A stretch of DNA of 11,367 bases from Sphingomonas sp. (lineage in GTDB: Bacteria > Pseudomonadota > Alphaproteobacteria > Sphingomonadales > Sphingomonadaceae). Location of the stretch: positions 1 through 11,367 of the forward strand of contig JAIERC010000255.1 of assembly GCA_019747165.1 (NCBI GenBank), in the 5' to 3' direction. Positions 7,845 through 11,367 of this stretch are shown piece after piece (position 1 is the stretch's first letter; each line of letters opens with the position of its first letter). The position numbers were made by a program, and so were the translations under genes. The notes under the pieces are model-generated. The model did no database searches and had not been told where the DNA came from. It was given only the letters and a program-made list of their open reading frames with translations.

Positions 7845-7886
7845 ATGTCATTCTCCCATGACCTAATGTCATGGTCGGCTGACATA
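7845..7886. promoter_or_regulatory. Tandem 21-bp operator-like dyads (TGTCA-N8-TGACA)
   Basis: Two dyads with the same geometry follow each other with a 21-bp period. The first has TGTCA (7846-7850) facing TGACC (7859-7863); the second has TGTCA (7867-7871) facing TGACA (7880-7884). Exactly two helical turns separate them, so two repressor dimers could bind the same DNA face. The pair covers part of the -10 box, the predicted start and the early leader of the small-protein transcript. An overlapping alternative dyad, CATGAC-N5-GTCATG (7857-7873), arises from the neighbouring half-sites. The cognate regulator is unknown. Confidence 0.55.
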
Positions 7887-7911
7887 TTAAGTTGAGTCGC
7901 GACGATGTCAA
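7884..7911 (-). promoter_or_regulatory. Sigma-70-like promoter for the small membrane protein/propeller genes
   Basis: On the minus strand a perfect TTGACA (7911-7906) is followed by a 16-bp spacer and TAATAT (7889-7884, four of six -10 bases). The start point would fall near 7877, giving a leader of about 50 nt before the ATG at 7829. The operator dyads overlap the -10 and lie downstream of it, which suits repression. Confidence 0.55.
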
Positions 7912-7970
7912 GCGACCCTGTCATTTGGAGGTGCTGGAGGGGTTACCTTGGATTGAACGACTAAAAACGT

Positions 7971-8047
7971 CCGTTCGTGTCGAGCGAAGTCGAGACACCC
8001 TGCGCAGCGCTTGTGGCCTGTTTCTCGACTTCGATCGAAACGAACGG
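7971..8047. repeat. Inverted pair of REP-like intergenic repeats, pair 1
   Basis: The 29-bp unit at 7971-7999 recurs inverted at 8019-8047, and 25 of 29 positions agree. Each unit begins CCGTTCGT and contains the core CGAAGTCGAGA. Each is itself an imperfect hairpin, and the pair would form a long stem with a 19-nt loop. I associate this repeat type with sphingomonad intergenic regions. Its distance from flanking coding sequences suggests a repetitive extragenic element. Confidence 0.7.
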
Positions 8048-8083
8048 GTTGGTGTAAAGTCGCCAAACTCGAGACTCGACCCT

Positions 8084-8152
8084 CCGTTCGGGCTGAGCGA
8101 AGTCGAAGCCGACGCGCCGCGCGTGCCCTTCGACTGCGCTCAGGGCGAACGG
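8084..8152. repeat. Inverted pair of REP-like intergenic repeats, pair 2
   Basis: A 27-bp unit at 8084-8110 is matched by an inverted copy at 8126-8152; both begin CCGTTCG and contain the core GAGCGNAGTCGAAG. The pair lies 36 bp beyond the stop of the minus-strand iron-sulfur gene, so besides being a repeat it may terminate or protect that transcript. It is a divergent relative of the pair at 7971-8047, sharing the CCGTTCG end and the GAGCGAAGTCGA core. Confidence 0.7.
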
Positions 8153-8188
8153 ATCGAATCTGAAGCCCGTCGCTCCAATGCGCGTGTT

Positions 8189-10177
8189 TCAGCTCTTAAA
8201 GCCAATTTTGCGATGCGTGCCGTCGCAATAGGGCTTGTTGGCTGAGCCGCCGCAACGGCACAGCCATGTCGAGGTGACCCGGTCAAAGGTCCGCCCGGTC
8301 CCAGCGCACAGCTCCAGATTGCCTCGTATCTCAAGCGGGCCGTCCTGTTGTGGCTCGATCACCAATGTCCCGCCGCGCGCGGCAAGCGGTTGCGATTCGC
8401 GAGTCTCGGGCTCGCCGGTGGCGGTGAAGCCGATCGCGATATGGCTGCTGTCACAGAACGGCTTGTTCTTCGACGCGCCGCACCGGCACAAGGTGGCGCG
8501 GTAGCCGATCGGCTTGCCGTCGAGCAGCATGTCGGCGCGCACCCCAATTGGACCATTTTCGCGGAGCTGGACCAGATTGACCGGCGGCGGTGCTTCTTCA
8601 TGGCCGCCGTCATGCCGCCGATACTGAATCGCGCCCGACGGGCACATCTGCGCGACCGTCACCAGCCCTTCGGTCGTGGTTGCATCGGGGTCGATCCACG
8701 GCCCCTCGACATTGGCCTTGAACACCTTGGGTTGGCCAAGCACGCAGTGGCGCGCATGGATGCAGCGCTGCGCATCAAAGACCAGGTCGATCGACTGGCC
8801 CGGGATCAGTTCGCGGCCATCGCCCTCCTGGATCGGCTCGGGCGGGTGAGGCTCAGTGGGCGGCGTATCGATCACGGACGTCTCCTCAATCGCCGCGGAA
8901 AGCGGCAACGGCACAGCAGACGCAGCGAGCGTCGTCGTCCCCAGCCGGTTCGCCAGTCGTTCGAGTTGCGTGGCGGTTGTCTTGGCCAGTTCGGCTTCAT
9001 CGGTCTGGCTGGCGGCAAGCCAGGTCGCGCGCGCGCCAATCTGGTGCAGTCGTTCGGTCAACACCGGAATCGCCCCCTCGGCAGGCGGCAAGGCAGCGGC
9101 GGAACGCAGCGTCGCAAAACTCAACCCCGCCGTGCAGCCCGGATACTCCTCATTGGCGGGCAAAGCGGTCAACCGTTCGGCAACCGGCGTCAGGATCCGC
9201 ATCAGCTCGATCGAGGCATTGACGAGCGATCGCTGCGCTGCCTTGTCGACACCGGCATAGCTCAGCGCCAGACAGCGCACGCTATGGTTATAGATGGCAT
9301 TGCCGATATCGAGCAGCTCGCTGGCTGGCGCGGCATTGATCCACATCTTGCCCTCCGGCAGCGGGGGCCTGCGCATTACCGGGTTATGCGCAGCCGCGCG
9401 CGCCGGTTTGAAATCGGGCCGCTCGGCGAGCAGCGCCTGATACTCCGCGCGAATCTTCAAGAACCGCTGGAAGTGCGAATCTTCGACACCCGCTTCCGAT
9501 CCTTCGCCCTGGCGCACGATCGCATCGATCGCGGCGATCGCGCTTTTCCCACAGCGCACGATCGTCAGATTGGGGAGCGCCACCACATCCGGGCCGATCT
9601 GATGCGCCTCATCCCCGACGAACAGCGCATCTTCGCCGATCGACGCGGCGAGCCCGCTGATGCCGTCTTCGATCGCCTGATAGAGCTTGCCAACGGTTGC
9701 ATAGTCCATCGTCGCCGACATCAGTCGGTCGCTCACCAAGGCGCGCGTATAGTGACGCTCTGGCGCAAAGCCCTCGCCATCGGCCATATCGACCGTGTCA
9801 GGGCGCTCCAGATAGATGAAATGATCAAGCGTCTGCACGTTGAACGGCGCGAGCTTCACCACGACGCCGGCCGGGTGATAACCAGGCGGTATGGGGAAGT
9901 TCTGCCGACCGAAATGCGCCGGCGCACCCAGCGCAGACAGGATGTTGGAGACGATCGCCAGATGCGCCATTTCCTCGATCGCGACGTCCAGAATCTCGCC
10001 GCGCCAGCGCTGGATCGCCGCCAGTTCCGCCTCGGTCACATCCTCATCGACTGACGATTTCAGGCTGAACATCGCATAAAGATAGCAGCACATCAGATTG
10101 TGCTCGATCTCCGCTGCTTCGAACAGCACGCCCCACAATTGCTCGCGTGAGGCAGGGATCGGCAAGGCATCGGTCAT
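8189..10177 (-). CDS. Multidomain iron protein: ferritin-like (VioB/iminophenyl-pyruvate dimer synthase type) + divergent ferredoxin + two CDGSH domains
   Basis: This 662-residue soluble protein has four iron modules. Residues 10 to about 240 form a ferritin-like four-helix domain with two E-x-x-H motifs: Glu23-His26 in EIEHNLMCCYLYAMF, and Glu69-His72 in IEEMAH. This matches the family that includes the iminophenyl-pyruvate dimer synthase domain. A second, mostly helical part (about 260-400) follows, then a proline-rich linker near 435-450. Residues 460-520 are a divergent ferredoxin with Cys472, Cys478 and Cys512 (CIHARHC...CPSGAI). Two CDGSH-type [2Fe-2S] sites close the protein: Cys564, Cys566, Cys575 and His579, then Cys640, Cys642, Cys651 and His655. 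The first reads CDSSH, with Ser in place of Gly; its four ligands are intact. The start at 10177 has AAGGA ten bases upstream. A redox or oxygenase role with internal electron transfer is likely; the substrate is unknown. No signal peptide is seen. Confidence 0.87.
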   Translation of the reverse strand: MTDALPIPASREQLWGVLFEAAEIEHNLMCCYLYAMFSLKSSVDEDVTEAELAAIQRWRGEILDVAIEEMAHLAIVSNILSALGAPAHFGRQNFPIPPGYHPAGVVVKLAPFNVQTLDHFIYLERPDTVDMADGEGFAPERHYTRALVSDRLMSATMDYATVGKLYQAIEDGISGLAASIGEDALFVGDEAHQIGPDVVALPNLTIVRCGKSAIAAIDAIVRQGEGSEAGVEDSHFQRFLKIRAEYQALLAERPDFKPARAAAHNPVMRRPPLPEGKMWINAAPASELLDIGNAIYNHSVRCLALSYAGVDKAAQRSLVNASIELMRILTPVAERLTALPANEEYPGCTAGLSFATLRSAAALPPAEGAIPVLTERLHQIGARATWLAASQTDEAELAKTTATQLERLANRLGTTTLAASAVPLPLSAAIEETSVIDTPPTEPHPPEPIQEGDGRELIPGQSIDLVFDAQRCIHARHCVLGQPKVFKANVEGPWIDPDATTTEGLVTVAQMCPSGAIQYRRHDGGHEEAPPPVNLVQLRENGPIGVRADMLLDGKPIGYRATLCRCGASKNKPFCDSSHIAIGFTATGEPETRESQPLAARGGTLVIEPQQDGPLEIRGNLELCAGTGRTFDRVTSTWLCRCGGSANKPYCDGTHRKIGFKS

Positions 10178-10203
10178 GAAAAGCGCGTCCTTCGGCTAGG
10201 GCG

Positions 10204-10311
10204 TTAGGGTCGAATCGGGGCGGCGTTCGGGACAGGGCGCATCCCGCCAGCCAACATCAGCGCGACCGACACCAAGGCGATCAATTGTCCCTGCCCGCGA
10301 TGTCCGACCAT
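10204..10311 (-). CDS. Possible 35-residue single-helix membrane peptide
   Basis: Starting at ATG 10311, the frame encodes MVGHRGQGQLIALVSVALML and continues to a proline-rich end. It has one hydrophobic segment (about residues 9-24) and third codon positions rich in G/C like those of the neighbours. GGGGG lies five bases before the ATG, and the stop is 26 bp before the iron-sulfur gene. The frame stays open to 10536, but that extension has poor composition for coding. I do not recognise it; it could be chance. Confidence 0.22.
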   Translation of the reverse strand: MVGHRGQGQLIALVSVALMLAGGMRPVPNAAPIRP

Positions 10312-10450
10312 TATTGCCCCCAACATTTTGACACCAACCCCTGGCGGCACCCCTAACAATACACCGAAAATGCTGCGTCTGCTTACAAATGATTCACGGG
10401 CAGGCGCCCTGTGGCCATTGCAAGAGGATGGTTCAACTCCAGCTGAAAAC

Positions 10451-10472
10451 GCCGCGTAATGACAAACGCGGC
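10451..10472. terminator. Stem-loop GCCGCG-N10-CGCGGC, possible weak terminator
   Basis: A perfect 6-bp GC stem with a 10-nt loop lies in the divergent intergenic region. On the minus strand it is followed by GTTTTC, on the plus strand by CTTTG. Both T-runs are short, so intrinsic termination would be weak. No transcript is known to need ending here; it could equally be an RNA leader structure. Confidence 0.25.
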
Positions 10473-10524
10473 CTTTGCCAGCCTGCACCATAATCGAAAC
10501 CACTGACAGCGCCAGCCGCGCCAG

Positions 10525-10542
10525 TGCGCAATGCATGGCGCA
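10525..10542. promoter_or_regulatory. Near-palindrome TGCGCAATGCATGGCGCA upstream of the carotenoid oxygenase gene
   Basis: This is an 18-bp imperfect palindrome: TGCGC and GCGCA arms around a central ATGCAT, with only one mismatched pair. It ends 56 bp before the GTG start, a plausible place for an operator. No family of regulator is suggested by the sequence. Confidence 0.3.
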
Positions 10543-10598
10543 ATGACGCGAAACAGCCTAGGCTAACCCCTACGCCAACCAACGCTTGGAGCCGCGCT

Positions 10599-11367
10599 GT
10601 GCAGATCGATCGCCTTGCCCCTGTCCTGTCCACGCTCAAGCCCAGCAATCACCCCTATCTCAATGGCGCCTGGACCCCGCAGCATGAAGAGGTGACGGCC
10701 ATCACGCTTGACGTGATCGAGGGGGCGATCCCGGTCGACATTGATGGCGTTTATCTGCGCAATACCGAAAACCAGCTCCATCAGCCGCTCGGTAAATATC
10801 ACCCCTTCGACGGCGACGGGATGATCCACCAAATCAGTTTCGCCAATGGCACAGCCAGCTATCGCAATCGCTGGGTGCGCACCCGATGCTTCGCGGCCGA
10901 ACAGGAAGCGGAAGGATCGCTTTGGGGCGGACTGATGGACCGCGCCGGCACCTCAAAACGCCCCGGCTTTGGCGCGCATGGCGGCATCAAGGATTCGTCA
11001 AGCACCGACATCATCGTCCATGCCGGCAAGGCATTGTCGACCTTTTATCAATGTGGCGAAGGCTATCTGCTCGATCCCGAAACGCTCGAACCGCTTGGCG
11101 TCGCGCCCTGGGTGCCACTGGACGGGATTTCGGCGCACCCCAAGGTTGATGAGCGCACCGGTGAGCTGATGTTCTTCAACTATTCAAAACACGCACCCTT
11201 CATGCATTATGGCGTGGTCGATCGCGACGAACGGCTTGTCCATTACATTCCGGTGCCGCTGCCGGGGCCGCGCTTGCCGCACGACATGATTTTCAGCGAG
11301 AACTGGTCGATCCTCAACGATCTGCCGATGTTCTGGGACCAGGAATTGCTGAAGCGCGATATTCATG
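10599..11367 (+). CDS. Carotenoid cleavage oxygenase (RPE65/lignostilbene dioxygenase family), 3'-truncated
   Basis: 256 codons are visible; the family is usually about 450-500 residues, so roughly half is present and the frame is open at the right edge. The family uses a non-haem Fe(II) held by four histidines to cleave a carbon-carbon double bond of carotenoids, apocarotenoids or stilbenes. Two of the expected ligands are present in their normal contexts: His180 in SAHPKVDERTGE and His228 in LPHDMIFSEN. The N-terminal GVYLRNTENQ and HPFDGDGMIH motifs are also typical. The start is a GTG at 10599, chosen because GGAG (10588-10591) sits seven bases upstream and the family alignment begins soon after (HPYLNGAWTP). 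No ATG in this frame fits. The substrate cannot be told from this half. Lignostilbene-like and apocarotenoid activities are both possible in sphingomonads. Confidence 0.9.
   Translation, partial: MQIDRLAPVLSTLKPSNHPYLNGAWTPQHEEVTAITLDVIEGAIPVDIDGVYLRNTENQLHQPLGKYHPFDGDGMIHQISFANGTASYRNRWVRTRCFAAEQEAEGSLWGGLMDRAGTSKRPGFGAHGGIKDSSSTDIIVHAGKALSTFYQCGEGYLLDPETLEPLGVAPWVPLDGISAHPKVDERTGELMFFNYSKHAPFMHYGVVDRDERLVHYIPVPLPGPRLPHDMIFSENWSILNDLPMFWDQELLKRDIH

Larger units (their letters stand above)
10178..10598. other. 421-bp divergent intergenic region
   Basis: This region separates the minus-strand iron-sulfur gene from the plus-strand carotenoid oxygenase gene. I see a possible 35-residue minus-strand ORF (10311-10204), a GC-rich stem-loop (10451-10472) and a near-palindrome (10525-10542). 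No convincing consensus promoter stands out on either strand. No tRNA or other structured RNA could be completed. Confidence 0.6.

Noticed and set aside
7892..8245. 117-codon plus-strand ORF across the repeat region
   Set aside because: Its translation (VRVERSRDT, FDCAQGER) is the standard spurious peptide produced by these intergenic repeats; it also runs antisense into the iron-sulfur gene.
8348..10054. 568-codon plus-strand ORF opposite the iron-sulfur gene
   Set aside because: It is an antisense shadow: composition is Arg-rich and motif-free, while the minus strand has clear catalytic and cluster-binding motifs throughout.
10420..10450. tRNA T-arm-like stretch GGTTCAACTCC
   Set aside because: The flanking stem has a mismatch, and no acceptor, D-arm or anticodon arm can be placed around it; no CCA end follows. 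It is probably chance.
1..11367. Defence island, prophage, CRISPR array or insertion sequence
   Set aside because: No transposase, integrase, phage, Cas, toxin-antitoxin or restriction motif was seen on either strand; the repeats present are few and of the REP type.

Overview
The window is GC-rich, densely coded DNA from an alphaproteobacterium, most likely a sphingomonad (Sphingomonadales). I infer this from codon use, from the gene families present, and from four copies of an intergenic repeat with core GAGCGAAGTCGA that I associate with sphingomonad genomes. No rRNA, tRNA, CRISPR, insertion sequence or phage gene is visible.

Layout. Positions 1-656 (+) hold the 3' end of a glycine-betaine/choline-type (OpuAC) ABC substrate-binding protein. 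Positions 745-1941 (+) encode a two-domain ChrA chromate transporter. It converges on a minus-strand block, and a perfect 14-bp inverted repeat spans both stop codons. Read in its own direction, the minus block runs: a 64-residue two-helix membrane protein (7829-7635), an exported Asp-box (BNR/Ycf48-like) beta-propeller (7610-6513), an ABC ATPase (6447-5554), and a 1195-residue ABC-2 permease fused to a periplasmic M1 zinc metallopeptidase domain (5541-1954). Next comes a 359-bp intergenic region with a promoter, tandem operator-like dyads and two inverted pairs of the repeat. A 662-residue minus-strand iron-sulfur protein follows (10177-8189), combining a ferritin-like diiron domain, a divergent ferredoxin and two CDGSH domains. 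After a 421-bp divergent intergenic region, a carotenoid cleavage oxygenase starts at a GTG (10599, +) and runs off the window end.

How the genes may work together. The ATPase and the permease-peptidase are separated by 12 bp and clearly form one transporter; the substrate is unknown. The small membrane protein and the propeller lie just upstream on the same strand, but a promoter with a 7+4+7 palindrome sits between the propeller and the ATPase. The block is therefore either one operon with an internal promoter or two adjacent units. The small-protein promoter has a perfect TTGACA -35 box, and two dyads of the form TGTCA-N8-TGACA spaced exactly 21 bp apart lie over and just after its -10. 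No regulator gene is present to match either operator.

The least ordinary items are the transporter-peptidase module with its two operator architectures and the ferritin/ferredoxin/CDGSH fusion. Each belongs to families I recognise. I do not see a clearly new defence or mobile system.
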